A stretch of 8,454 nt of DNA. Source: Flavobacteriia bacterium (GTDB taxonomy: Bacteria; Bacteroidota; Bacteroidia; Flavobacteriales; Schleiferiaceae). Position numbers and translations under genes: made by a program. A model generated the notes under the pieces. The model worked only from the letters and a program-made list of their open reading frames with translations. It was not told the origin of the DNA and made no database searches. The DNA is taken from assembly GCA_949516455.1 (NCBI GenBank), contig CATILC010000148.1, positions 1 through 8,454 on the forward strand, read 5' to 3'. Shown here one piece after another: positions 1-7,484 of the stretch (position 1 is its first letter; each line of letters begins with the position of its first letter).

Positions 1-2301
1 GCATCCTTTCCCCTTTGGGTCACTGCGCAGTTTGCGGATGATCAGAATACGGTTCTCTGGCGCGAGTTTTTGAGTTTCACCAGTATTCAGGAGGTCATTC
101 ACGATGACCAAACCGTCTACGGCGCCTCACAGCAGGGCGTTTTCATTTTTGATGATGTTTACAAGACCACCGAACGCTTGACCAAGGTCAGCGGGCTGAA
201 TGATTTTGACATTGTGGACATCGGATTCCACAGAGGATTGGGCCTTCTTTCTGTGGGTTACCTCTCGGGAAATCTGGACATCGTCTTCCCAGACGGAAGT
301 GTGACCAATTATTCGGACATCAAACGGGCACCGGGCATTTTTGGTGGAAAGGCCATTCACCACACATTGGAATGGGGCGACAGCCTCCTGCTGGCCTGCG
401 ACTTTGGGATCGTTGTCCTGGATCTGAAGAACGGTTTCTTTCGGGATACCTGGTACATCGGAACCGACGGCGGTCAACTCAAGGTGACACAACTCGAGAT
501 CGATAGGGCGTCAGGCATCATCTATGCGGCCACAGAGGAGGGGCTGCTTCAAGCCAAGCTGGATGATCCATTGCGCTTTTTTTCCTCCTGGAAGCCGGTC
601 CCGGGGAGTCATCGCACAGAAACGCGTTTTGTGGCGCTGCACAACGGTCAGCTGATCTACGAGCACGCGGCCGCGGATGGACAGAACGATTCGGTCTATG
701 TGCTCCAGCAAGGCCAGCGAAGTCTGATGCCGAACCAATTTGGCGGACGGATCTCGGAACTGGAGCGGGGGCAGGAAGGCCTGGAAGTCGTTTATCAGTA
801 CAATGCGCTTCTTTACGACGACGATCTTACGGTCATCGCCAACGTGGCGGTCAACAACGACGATCTCAAGGATTTTTCACCTCAGTCGGTCTCCTTCAAC
901 TACACCGACAGCCGCTATTGGATCGCGGACAAGAAGTTGAGTCTCATTCGCAATTTCGATCTGTACTACAATCAATTTATCACCTTCAATGGTCCGCCCT
1001 CGAACGATCAGTTCCGACTGGCCACCACAGGCAGGGATCTTTTGATCGCGCCAGGTGGAATGACGGACATCTGGTCGCAGTCCTTTTTGGCCAACGGATT
1101 TTATCAGTACGACGGAGAGGGCGACTGGACCGCCCTTGCTTCAGCAACCGATCTGAACAATGCCCGTGACATCGTGCACATCACCATCGACCCGGCAGAC
1201 CCCGAGCATGTCTTTGCTTCAAGCTGGGGATCGGGTCTGCTCGAATTGCGCTCGGGCACACTTGTCAACCGTTGGGATTCTTCGAATACAAATGGCATCA
1301 TTCAGCCGGTAAAGGGACTGGCCGCCCCCTTTCTGATCGGCGCAACGACCTTCGATGCCAATGGCGATCTGTGGATGACCAACAGCCTGGTCGATCGTTC
1401 TCTCGTTGTGCGCAGAGCCAATGGCGACTGGGAAAACTACGGTCTCGGCTCTTTAGGCGGGACGACCAATCACACCCGCGACCTGATGGCCACTTCAGAG
1501 GGTCAGATCTGGATCAATTCGAGGAATTCGGGCATTGTGGTCTGCAGGGAATCTGCAAATGGACTTCAGGTAAGAGGGTTAAATACGGTTCCGGGTACGG
1601 GCAATCTGCCCAGTTCTCAAGTCACCGGATTTGCCGAGGATCAGGATGGCGAAGTGTGGATCACCACCGATGCGGGTCTGGGTGTCGTCTATACGGCCTA
1701 CAACATATTCGAGAACGGACTGACTTACGATGCACAGCCCATCCTCATTGAAACCTCAGAGGGGATCGTGGAGCGTTTGTTCAATGGGCAGCCACTGACA
1801 GCTGTCGAAGTGGACGGTGCGAACAAAAAGTGGATCGGGACATCCAACAACGGCCTGTTCTATCTGAGCGAAGACGGTACGCAGGCCATCCATCATTTCA
1901 CGGCAGAGAACTCGCCGCTGCTGTCCAACAACATCCTCGACATCACCATTGAGGACAAGACAGGTATTGTCTACATCGCAACAGACCGCGGGCTCATTTC
2001 CTTCAAGGGAAGCGCCACAAGAGGAGGCGATGTGTACAGCGATGTCTATGCCTATCCGAACCCCGTTCGTCCGGAGTACAAGGGACCGATCTTCATTACC
2101 GGCTTGCTGACCAATTCCCAGGTCAAGATCACCGATCTGTCCGGGAACCTGATCTATGAAACAGTTGCAGAAGGCGGACAGGCAAGTTGGGACGGCAATA
2201 ATTTTTCGGGAAGACGCGCGGCAAGTGGCGTGTATCTGATCTACCTGACCAATGATGATGGCAGTCAGCAGCTGGCCACCAAAGTCCTGTTGATCAATTG
2301 A
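1..2301 (+). CDS. porZ: PorZ-like type IX secretion protein, 5' end missing
   Basis: In Porphyromonas, PorZ is a surface protein of the type IX secretion attachment complex (with PorU, PorV and PorQ) that presents anionic lipopolysaccharide for joining to secreted cargo. The frame is open from base 1, so the gene starts before the window; 766 residues are visible. The first visible residues, ending LWVTAQ, look like the tail of a signal peptide with cleavage near AQ, so only about ten residues should be missing. Repeated blade-like motifs (GIIYAATEEGLL near base 510, GDLWMTN at 1363, GQIWINS at 1501, GEVWITTDAGLG at 1648, GIVYIATDRGL at 1963) indicate two beta-propellers, the second of the two-component-regulator propeller type. 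The last 85 residues (2044-2298) have YPNP, a central DLSGN, WDGNN and SGVYLIYL, the pattern of a type IX C-terminal domain. Length agrees with PorZ (about 775 residues from memory). The stop overlaps the recO start. A different propeller protein with a sorting domain is the alternative. Confidence 0.85.
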   Translation, partial: ASFPLWVTAQFADDQNTVLWREFLSFTSIQEVIHDDQTVYGASQQGVFIFDDVYKTTERLTKVSGLNDFDIVDIGFHRGLGLLSVGYLSGNLDIVFPDGSVTNYSDIKRAPGIFGGKAIHHTLEWGDSLLLACDFGIVVLDLKNGFFRDTWYIGTDGGQLKVTQLEIDRASGIIYAATEEGLLQAKLDDPLRFFSSWKPVPGSHRTETRFVALHNGQLIYEHAAADGQNDSVYVLQQGQRSLMPNQFGGRISELERGQEGLEVVYQYNALLYDDDLTVIANVAVNNDDLKDFSPQSVSFNYTDSRYWIADKKLSLIRNFDLYYNQFITFNGPPSNDQFRLATTGRDLLIAPGGMTDIWSQSFLANGFYQYDGEGDWTALASATDLNNARDIVHITIDPADPEHVFASSWGSGLLELRSGTLVNRWDSSNTNGIIQPVKGLAAPFLIGATTFDANGDLWMTNSLVDRSLVVRRANGDWENYGLGSLGGTTNHTRDLMATSEGQIWINSRNSGIVVCRESANGLQVRGLNTVPGTGNLPSSQVTGFAEDQDGEVWITTDAGLGVVYTAYNIFENGLTYDAQPILIETSEGIVERLFNGQPLTAVEVDGANKKWIGTSNNGLFYLSEDGTQAIHHFTAENSPLLSNNILDITIEDKTGIVYIATDRGLISFKGSATRGGDVYSDVYAYPNPVRPEYKGPIFITGLLTNSQVKITDLSGNLIYETVAEGGQASWDGNNFSGRRAASGVYLIYLTNDDGSQQLATKVLLIN

Positions 2302-3023
2302 GCTGGCGTTCCCTCCGGGCATTCGTCCTGACCCATCGTCCGTATGGCGAAAAAGGCCACATTCTTCATTGTTTGACCGATGGCCTTGGCCGTCAGTCTT
2401 ATTTCCTTCCTTCCATACGCTCGAAGAATGCTGCGCTCCGGGCATCCATGCTCCTGCCCCTGACGCCGCTTCAACTCATTGCCCGTGATTCGGAAAAAGA
2501 TCAGCTGGAACGCATCAAAGAAGCTTCATTGATCTGGCACCCGGGATATATGCACGGCCATCCGGTCAAGTCTGCCATTTGCCTGATGATCGCCGAATTG
2601 CTCGACCACCTCTTTATCGAAAAGACCGATCAATCCGCTCTATGGGATTTTTTGGATCGGGAGCTCAGGAGGTTTGATGCCTCCCCGGAAGAGGATCTGC
2701 TGTTCGCGCTCTGGATGTGCGTTCGACTGATGGACCATTCGGGCTCTTCGATCCCAGCTCCAAACGAGACGCTGGGCTATTTCGATCTGCAAAGTGCGGA
2801 ATGGTCGTCTTTTGAGGGCGCAGACCATCTGGATGCTCAGGCTTCTTCTCTCCTTGCAGAGGTGCTCCAAAAGGATTGGTCCTTGCTGCGCCCCGAGGAT
2901 TCAGAGGCCCATTCCCGGAGAGCGCTCATGGAGGGGCTCCAACGATTCTGGACCTGGCATCATCCGGAAATGCGTGCACTCAAGTCGCTGGAGGTCGTTC
3001 GGGAATACTTAGGCGGTCTTTGA
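2298..3023 (+). CDS. recO: DNA repair protein RecO
   Basis: RecO works in the RecFOR pathway: it binds single-stranded DNA and SSB and helps load RecA at gaps. The 241-residue product has the family's usual length. Residues 1-80 fit the N-terminal OB fold (RAFVLTHRPYGEKGHILH, then GRQSYFLPSIRSKN, then LLPLTPLQLI); residues 85-240 fit the helical domain and end in the characteristic MRALKSLEVVREYL. The cysteine-rich zinc site found in some RecO proteins is absent; only scattered cysteines (25, 95, 141) are seen. The start is inferred: the frame is closed by a stop at 2256, and TTG at 2298 is the only ATG, GTG or TTG codon between that stop and the conserved N-terminus. This TTG shares four bases (TTGA) with the porZ stop, which suggests translational coupling. 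The gene ends 3 bases from the oppositely oriented DUF4837 gene. Confidence 0.9.
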   Translation: MSWRSLRAFVLTHRPYGEKGHILHCLTDGLGRQSYFLPSIRSKNAALRASMLLPLTPLQLIARDSEKDQLERIKEASLIWHPGYMHGHPVKSAICLMIAELLDHLFIEKTDQSALWDFLDRELRRFDASPEEDLLFALWMCVRLMDHSGSSIPAPNETLGYFDLQSAEWSSFEGADHLDAQASSLLAEVLQKDWSLLRPEDSEAHSRRALMEGLQRFWTWHHPEMRALKSLEVVREYLGGL

Positions 3024-3026
3024 GAT

Positions 3027-3998
3027 CTACGGCATCCGGAGACTGTTCATGATGGCCTCGAGTTCAAAGAGAAGACGTCTTTTGTCCATATCGGGCGCGT
3101 ACACAAAGCCTTCCAGGGTCACGATCTGTCCGTTCTCTGAATCGAACAGGGTGTAGCTCAAGAATGGACCGCCCATGAAATCCCCTTCCACCCGCCAAAG
3201 CCCACGTGTTTCCATTGCGAACCGGCCGTCCAATTCATATGCCTCGATCGAGGGCGGCAATCGATATTCGGTGGTCATATAGGTCCCATCAAATTGTCCT
3301 GGGACATAGGCTTTACACAAACTGTCGCGCACGGGGAGAATGTCCTTTCCGAGCAGGAACAGATCATCATCCAGTGGACGACGATGGATCATGAGGCACT
3401 GATCGCTCTTTTGGTTCCGGCTCCAAAAGATGCTCAGGTCCTCAAGGTCGGTATCCAGCTCAAAATTGATGGGAAGGGTGATCTGCGCCTGCAGTGATCG
3501 GAGCAGCTTAGAGTTGGAAGCATTTTGTCGTTGTCGGGCGATGCGTTTCAGGATGTGCCGACGTTCAAAAGCACGGATGCCCTTCAGGTGTTCCGCAAGA
3601 TCATCCTCGATTTGCTGCAAGAGCCCTGCTTCAGAAGGCGCTTTGTAAGAGGTGATCATTTGAGGTTTGGACCAAAGATTCTCTCCCTGGTTGCTCTGCC
3701 TGCTGCTGTCGATTTCCGCCATGAAGATCAGGTGGGCTCTTTTGAGCAGCTCGTTGAGCGCTTTGGGTTCAACGCGTATGAGCTTATACCAAGCCTCCTC
3801 CTGAGGCATGCCGGGCATGGGTGCGTTGAATTGCTCTCTGACCTTCGCACCTACAGCCCCCTCCCAGAGGGCATCTTCCATGGCCACCAATACCTCTAGA
3901 CTACCGCCGGTGCTTCCAGGGAGCAGGATCTCCGCCTGCTTTTCAGGTCCGGTGCAGGAGAGGAGCAACACAAGGCTCAGAAAGGCGAAGGCTTTCAT
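3027..3998 (-). CDS. DUF4837 family lipoprotein
   Basis: Function unknown. The 323-residue protein begins with a short signal sequence and a clear lipobox, LLSC, with the lipidated cysteine at residue 15, so it should be anchored in a membrane facing the periplasm. After a short linker the segment LPGSTGGSLEVLVAMEDALWEG, where V-A-M replaces the family's usual V-V-M, and PMPGMPQEEAW fit the N-terminal part of DUF4837 as I remember it. The C-terminal block from residue 266 (GLWRVEGDFMGGPF, SYTLFD, EGFVYAPDMDKR) is the strongest family match. The middle contains a charged helical stretch (about residues 115-165). The gene starts 7 bases after the stop of the transglycosylase gene and is the last gene of that minus-strand run, so the two are very probably co-transcribed. 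A role in cell-wall or envelope maintenance is inference from that position only. No catalytic motif is visible. Confidence 0.85.
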   Translation of the reverse strand: MKAFAFLSLVLLLSCTGPEKQAEILLPGSTGGSLEVLVAMEDALWEGAVGAKVREQFNAPMPGMPQEEAWYKLIRVEPKALNELLKRAHLIFMAEIDSSRQSNQGENLWSKPQMITSYKAPSEAGLLQQIEDDLAEHLKGIRAFERRHILKRIARQRQNASNSKLLRSLQAQITLPINFELDTDLEDLSIFWSRNQKSDQCLMIHRRPLDDDLFLLGKDILPVRDSLCKAYVPGQFDGTYMTTEYRLPPSIEAYELDGRFAMETRGLWRVEGDFMGGPFLSYTLFDSENGQIVTLEGFVYAPDMDKRRLLFELEAIMNSLRMP

Positions 3999-4005
3999 CC
4001 GGTCT

Positions 4006-5514
4006 TCAGCTCTTTTTGTGGATCTTGAGCTTCATGCCTGGCTTTATTTTCCGCGCACTGCGAATGCGGTTCCACTCCATGATCTGTTCCGGGCTTATGC
4101 CTGGATATCGTTGAGCAATGCCGTATAAGGTATCTCCCTGACGAACGGTATACACATCGGTGTTCGCGTCTGAGGTCACCGTTTCTGAGGCTGTTTTCTT
4201 TTTCCTGCTTCCATGATCCACCGAACTGTAGATGATCAGTTTCTGTCCTGTCCGGATCAGATGGCCACGCAGTTTATTCCACTCCTTGAGTTGCGACACG
4301 CGCACTCCGTAGCGTTGTGCGATGAGTCCCAAACTTTCGCCGCTTCGCACCCGATGCGTGATGTGTTCCACAACGGGTTCTGCCGCTCTGCCGAGCTCTT
4401 CCTTTCGCTCAGCTTCCAAGGCGATGAGTTTCCGAATGCTGTCCCTGTGGCTGATGAAAAGGCCCGCTTTATTGGCAGGAAGGACCAAGGTCCTCCTGGC
4501 AGATGCATCAGAAGCCGCAGGAACATAATCCATGATGTACTGCGGATTCAGTTTTTGAAGGATCTGCACATCGGTGGCAAGCAGCGCCGCGATCTGATCG
4601 AAATAGACCGGTGCATCGAGTAGAAGGGTATCGACCTGATGGTAAGAGAAAAGAGGCGGCTCTGCCTTTAGCCCATAGTCGGCTGCGTATTGGAAGGCAT
4701 AATTCACAGCAATGAAGGCCGGCACATAGGAGCGGGTCTCCCGGGGCAGGAACTGCCGTATGGCCCAATATTCTTTTTGTCCGCCCGATCTGCGAATGGC
4801 CTTGCGCACATTGCCTGGGCCGGAATTATACGCTGCAAGCGCGAGGCTCCAGTCGCCGAAGAGTTCGTGCAGATCTCTTAAATACCGGCAGGCGGCATCG
4901 GTCGAGGCCCGCGGGTCACAGCGATCATCTACGTAGTTGTTGACTTTCAGTCCGTAAAGTCTTCCTGTGGGCAGCATGAACTGCCAAAGGCCCTGCGCCC
5001 GTACACGCGACAAGGCACGTGGATTCAAAGCGGATTCCACCACAGCGAGGTATTTGAGTTCGAGTGGGAGACCGTAGGCCTCCAAACTTTCCTCGAACAT
5101 CGGGAAATAGTAGGCCGCCTCTCCGAGCATGCGGCTCATTTGCGCCCGTCTCCTCTGCGTATACAGATCGATGAATCGCTGAACATCCCCATTGTAGACC
5201 AGATCGAATGGGGTTTCCAGATCCAAAAGCTGCATTCGCCGTTCTACTTCACTTTTTTCCGGCAGTGCTGGCAGCGAATCTGTGAAAGTGCTGGCTGAAC
5301 TGTTTTTAAATGGCATCCCCAGATGCATCCACAGGCTGTCCATTTGGGCGAGCAAGGGGTCGTCTTCCAAGGGCGCATACAAGGCGATGCTGTCCGGTCC
5401 AAGGCTTTTTGCAGCCTCCGCTGTATCGTTCTCTCCTGACTGCGCGACAACGGGCAAACAGCAGCCAAGCAGCAAAGTCAGGAGAAAAGCGATCGGGCTG
5501 CCGCAGAATTTCAT
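4006..5514 (-). CDS. LysM lytic transglycosylase, MltD-like
   Basis: A peptidoglycan lytic transglycosylase cleaves the MurNAc-GlcNAc bond and leaves a 1,6-anhydro end. The 502-residue protein has, in order, a signal sequence (1-25), a linker and helical region (30-145), a goose-lysozyme-type SLT domain (about 146-285) and two LysM peptidoglycan-binding modules (386-429 and 454-498). The catalytic glutamate is Glu160 in VVESALNP, followed by QGLWQFM at 174-180 and the AAYNSGPGNV motif at 227-236, all standard for this family. ATG at 5514 is chosen over the longer open frame from 5646 because the latter would overlap gatA by 122 bases and put 44 unrelated residues before the signal peptide. 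The start lies 10 bases after the gatA stop. The signal peptide could be read by signal peptidase I (VVA-Q) or, through LLGC at 15-18, by signal peptidase II; E. coli MltD is a lipoprotein. Confidence 0.93.
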   Translation of the reverse strand: MKFCGSPIAFLLTLLLGCCLPVVAQSGENDTAEAAKSLGPDSIALYAPLEDDPLLAQMDSLWMHLGMPFKNSSASTFTDSLPALPEKSEVERRMQLLDLETPFDLVYNGDVQRFIDLYTQRRRAQMSRMLGEAAYYFPMFEESLEAYGLPLELKYLAVVESALNPRALSRVRAQGLWQFMLPTGRLYGLKVNNYVDDRCDPRASTDAACRYLRDLHELFGDWSLALAAYNSGPGNVRKAIRRSGGQKEYWAIRQFLPRETRSYVPAFIAVNYAFQYAADYGLKAEPPLFSYHQVDTLLLDAPVYFDQIAALLATDVQILQKLNPQYIMDYVPAASDASARRTLVLPANKAGLFISHRDSIRKLIALEAERKEELGRAAEPVVEHITHRVRSGESLGLIAQRYGVRVSQLKEWNKLRGHLIRTGQKLIIYSSVDHGSRKKKTASETVTSDANTDVYTVRQGDTLYGIAQRYPGISPEQIMEWNRIRSARKIKPGMKLKIHKKS

Positions 5515-5524
5515 AAAGGAGCCA

Positions 5525-6970
5525 TCATGTTTTGGGAACGTCGCGAAGCTCCTCGAATTGCTCGGCCATTCCGAGCAAGTTGCCTTCCTGCCATGCGGAG
5601 GTCGTGAGCTGCATGCCCAAAGGCAAGCCACTTGCTCCCTTGCCAAAGGGGATGGACAAAGCGGGCAGTCCTGTGATATTGGCCAATACAGTAAAGATGT
5701 CTTCGAGGTACATCACCGTCGGGTCTGAAGATTCCCTTCCGATCGGAAAGGCCTCATGAGGAGAGGTCGGGGTCAGGAGGAAATCGTAGCTCTCCAGGAG
5801 TTTTTCGGTATGGTCCCGAACCATCCTGCGCGCTTTTTGCGCTTTCCCATAATAGGCGTCGTAGTAGCCAGCGCTGAGCACAAAGGTTCCCATCATGATC
5901 CGTCTTTTCACCTCGGGGCCGAATCCTTCGGTACGCGAACGCTTGTGGATCTCTTCGAGTTCCTGTGTGTCTTCTGCACGATAACCATAATGCACTCCGT
6001 CGAACCGGGCCAGATTGGAAGAAGCCTCAGCTGTGGTCAGCAGGTAATAGATGGGAACGAGTTCATCGAGGTAGGGGAACTCAACGGTATCCACCTGATG
6101 CCCTTTTTCACGCAATCCATCGATCAGTTGGGCATAGGTGTCCCGAACTTCTTTTTGTAGCCCTGGATGCTGGAGAACAGAATCAAGTACGGCAAATCGC
6201 TTGGGCGTTGAGCGATCGTAATCGAGGTATTCATTGGAGAAGGCAGGAACCAGGCGATCTGCGCAGGTGCTATCGAAGACATCAGGTCCCGAGATCACTT
6301 CCATGATCAGGGCGGCATCTTCTGCATTCTGAGTGAATGGTCCGATCTGATCGAAACTCGAAGAATATGCGATCAGTCCGTGGCGGGATACGCGTCCATA
6401 GGTCGGTTTCAGGCCCCATGTGCCAGTAAAAGAAGCAGGTTGCCGGATGCTTCCACCCGTGTCAGAGCCCAATGCCACATGGCACAGACCTGCGGCCACG
6501 GCGGCCGCTGAGCCACCGGACGAACCTCCGGGCACCCGGGTCTTGTCGAGTGGGTTCAAAACGGGTCCGTGGGGTGAGAATTCATTGGATGAACCCATGG
6601 CGAATTCATCGCAATTGGTCCGGCCGATCAGTATCGCATCTTCGTCCAGCAATCGCTGCACGGCAGTTGCTGAAAAGAGGGATTGAAAACCCTCGAGGAT
6701 CTTACTGCTTGCACTCAGCTTATGGTCCTGATAACAGAGGTTGTCCTTCAGGGCGATGACCATTCCGGCCAGCTTTCCTGCATTTTCTCTTTCCAGTTTC
6801 TTGTCAATGACCGTGGCGCGTGCCCGTGCGTCAGGGGCGAACACTTCGAGAAAACAGTTCAATTCACTTTGTTGGTCGATGCGCCTTAACAACTCCTCCA
6901 CCGATTCAACAACGGTGGTCGTTCCATCGAGCAGGCTTTGCCGGTAGCTGCTGTATCCTTGGTATTCCAA
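5525..6970 (-). CDS. gatA: Glutamyl-tRNA(Gln) amidotransferase subunit A
   Basis: GatA is the amidase subunit of GatCAB. It releases ammonia from glutamine so that misacylated Glu-tRNA(Gln), and in many bacteria Asp-tRNA(Asn), can be amidated. The 481-residue product has the normal full length. The amidase-signature triad is visible with the expected spacing: Lys75 in ALKDN, cis-Ser150 in VPGGSSGGSA, and nucleophile Ser174 in GSDTGGSIRQPA. Other family hallmarks are GRTNCDEFAMGSSNE (116-130), LKPTYGRVSRHG (187-198), LLTPTSP and NITGLPALSIPFG near the C-terminus. The start is TTG at 6970; no in-frame ATG exists nearby upstream or within the conserved N-terminus, and the next candidates would run into tatA. 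It lies 14 bases after tatA and 10 bases before the transglycosylase gene. GatB and GatC are not encoded in the window. The intact triad makes a general amidase possible but less likely than GatA. Confidence 0.93.
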   Translation of the reverse strand: MEYQGYSSYRQSLLDGTTTVVESVEELLRRIDQQSELNCFLEVFAPDARARATVIDKKLERENAGKLAGMVIALKDNLCYQDHKLSASSKILEGFQSLFSATAVQRLLDEDAILIGRTNCDEFAMGSSNEFSPHGPVLNPLDKTRVPGGSSGGSAAAVAAGLCHVALGSDTGGSIRQPASFTGTWGLKPTYGRVSRHGLIAYSSSFDQIGPFTQNAEDAALIMEVISGPDVFDSTCADRLVPAFSNEYLDYDRSTPKRFAVLDSVLQHPGLQKEVRDTYAQLIDGLREKGHQVDTVEFPYLDELVPIYYLLTTAEASSNLARFDGVHYGYRAEDTQELEEIHKRSRTEGFGPEVKRRIMMGTFVLSAGYYDAYYGKAQKARRMVRDHTEKLLESYDFLLTPTSPHEAFPIGRESSDPTVMYLEDIFTVLANITGLPALSIPFGKGASGLPLGMQLTTSAWQEGNLLGMAEQFEELRDVPKT

Positions 6971-6984
6971 TGCCCGCGCGCCGC

Positions 6985-7188
6985 TCAGGACTTGTTGTCC
7001 TTGTGATCGTCTCCTGAAGGATCTTTGGGCTCATCTTCCTTCACGGCATCCTTGAATTCTTTGATGCCTCCACCCAATCCGCGCATCAGTTCAGGGATCT
7101 TTCTTCCGCCAAACAAAAGGAGAATGGCCACTACGATTAGGATGATCTGGGGGCCTCCGATCATGCCCATTAAGATTGTTGCGCTCAT
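6985..7188 (-). CDS. tatA: Sec-independent translocase protein TatA
   Basis: TatA forms the pore-like assembly that moves folded proteins across the inner membrane with TatC. The 67-residue product shows the whole family plan: a short N-terminal segment ending GGPQ, a single membrane helix (about 13-27, IILIVVAILLLFGG), the hinge FGGRKIPEL (26-34), an amphipathic helix (about 29-48, with MRGLGGGIKEFKDA) and a charged, hydrophilic tail (50-67). The sequence is TatA/E type rather than TatB, judging by its short length and the KIPELMRGLG signature. The start is the ATG at 7188; there is no Shine-Dalgarno sequence. It lies 42 bases after the small lipoprotein gene and 14 bases before gatA, so it is probably part of the same transcript as gatA and the downstream envelope genes. 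TatC is not in the window. Confidence 0.95.
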   Translation of the reverse strand: MSATILMGMIGGPQIILIVVAILLLFGGRKIPELMRGLGGGIKEFKDAVKEDEPKDPSGDDHKDNKS

Positions 7189-7230
7189 GATGAATTCTTG
7201 CTGCTAAATTAGAAAACAGGGAGCTATGCC

Positions 7231-7410
7231 TTAGTCTTCCCTCGGGGCATCCGGATCCTTGTCGTAGAGTTCCTTGTTTTCGTCCATGTGCTCGTCAAAA
7301 GCCTGTTCGATCTTTTTCTGAGGATCCTCTGCAGTTGGCTCTTGACTCTTGCATGCGCTGCTGCCCAATATCACGGACAAAAGGAGGATCAAAAGGGATG
7401 TTTCTCTCAT
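7231..7410 (-). CDS. Small acidic predicted lipoprotein (hypothetical)
   Basis: A 59-residue product I do not recognise. ATG at 7410 starts a classic short lipoprotein signal: MRET, an uninterrupted hydrophobic run (LLILLLSVIL), then SSAC with the cysteine at residue 20. The -3 position is Ser rather than the usual Leu, so the lipobox is imperfect. The mature part is only about 40 residues, has no aromatic core beyond one Phe and one Tyr, and is strongly acidic (14 Asp/Glu against 6 Lys/Arg after the cysteine), with a likely short helix around KKIEQAFDEHMDENKEL. The open frame extends upstream to 7518, but that extension is antisense to the bacilliredoxin start and adds 36 residues without signal-like character, so it is rejected. 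The gene is divergent from the bacilliredoxin gene and 42 bases before tatA. Coding status rests on the signal sequence and compact placement. Confidence 0.65.
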   Translation of the reverse strand: MRETSLLILLLSVILGSSACKSQEPTAEDPQKKIEQAFDEHMDENKELYDKDPDAPRED

Positions 7411-7476
7411 GGGAAGTGCGTTCTTTCGATCAGGAAAGTGGCCCTGTTTGGTGGGCCTTGCTCCTGAAACAAATGA

Positions 7477-7484
7477 TACCTTTG
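7477..7484 (+). promoter_or_regulatory. Candidate Bacteroidota -7 promoter element (TAnnTTTG)
   Basis: TACCTTTG matches the Bacteroidota primary-sigma -7 consensus TAnnTTTG exactly and sits just before the bacilliredoxin start in the 88-base divergent gap. A TTG at 7458-7460 could serve as the upstream element, but its 16-base spacing is shorter than the usual 19-21. Transcription would begin at about 7488-7492, leaving a leader of only about 7-11 bases. The stretch before the ATG is A/T-rich (GCAAAAATTTGATTC) with no Shine-Dalgarno sequence, as is normal for this phylum. This is a motif match only. Confidence 0.5.

Noticed and set aside
70..72. TTG as the start of the porZ-like gene
   Set aside because: The frame stays open to base 1 and the 23 residues before it read as the end of a signal peptide plus the start of the mature protein, so the true start lies outside the window.
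1272..1751. 159-residue plus-strand frame inside porZ
   Set aside because: An out-of-frame shadow rich in Arg, Ser and Gly, with no recognisable motif; porZ itself is intact across it.
1363..1998. Repeated short DNA similarities such as GGCGATCTGTGG and GGCGAAGTGTGG
   Set aside because: These encode successive propeller-blade motifs and are explained by protein repeats, not by DNA repeats or a CRISPR array.
1756..2445. 229-residue antisense open frame across the porZ-recO junction
   Set aside because: It mirrors two well-supported genes, has low-complexity cysteine/glutamine-rich composition and no domain pattern; a chance frame in moderately GC-rich coding DNA.
3000..3040. Possible terminator between recO and the DUF4837 gene
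   Set aside because: Only a six-base palindrome (AGATCT) is present, with no stem-loop and T-run.
5515..5646. Upstream extension of the transglycosylase gene
   Set aside because: It overlaps the conserved end of gatA and adds 44 residues that would bury the signal peptide; ATG 5514 fits the signal sequence and the 10-base gap.
7207..7216. Possible minus-strand promoter TAATTTAG just ahead of tatA
   Set aside because: One mismatch to TAnnTTTG and no upstream element at proper spacing; too weak to annotate, although tatA may still have its own promoter.
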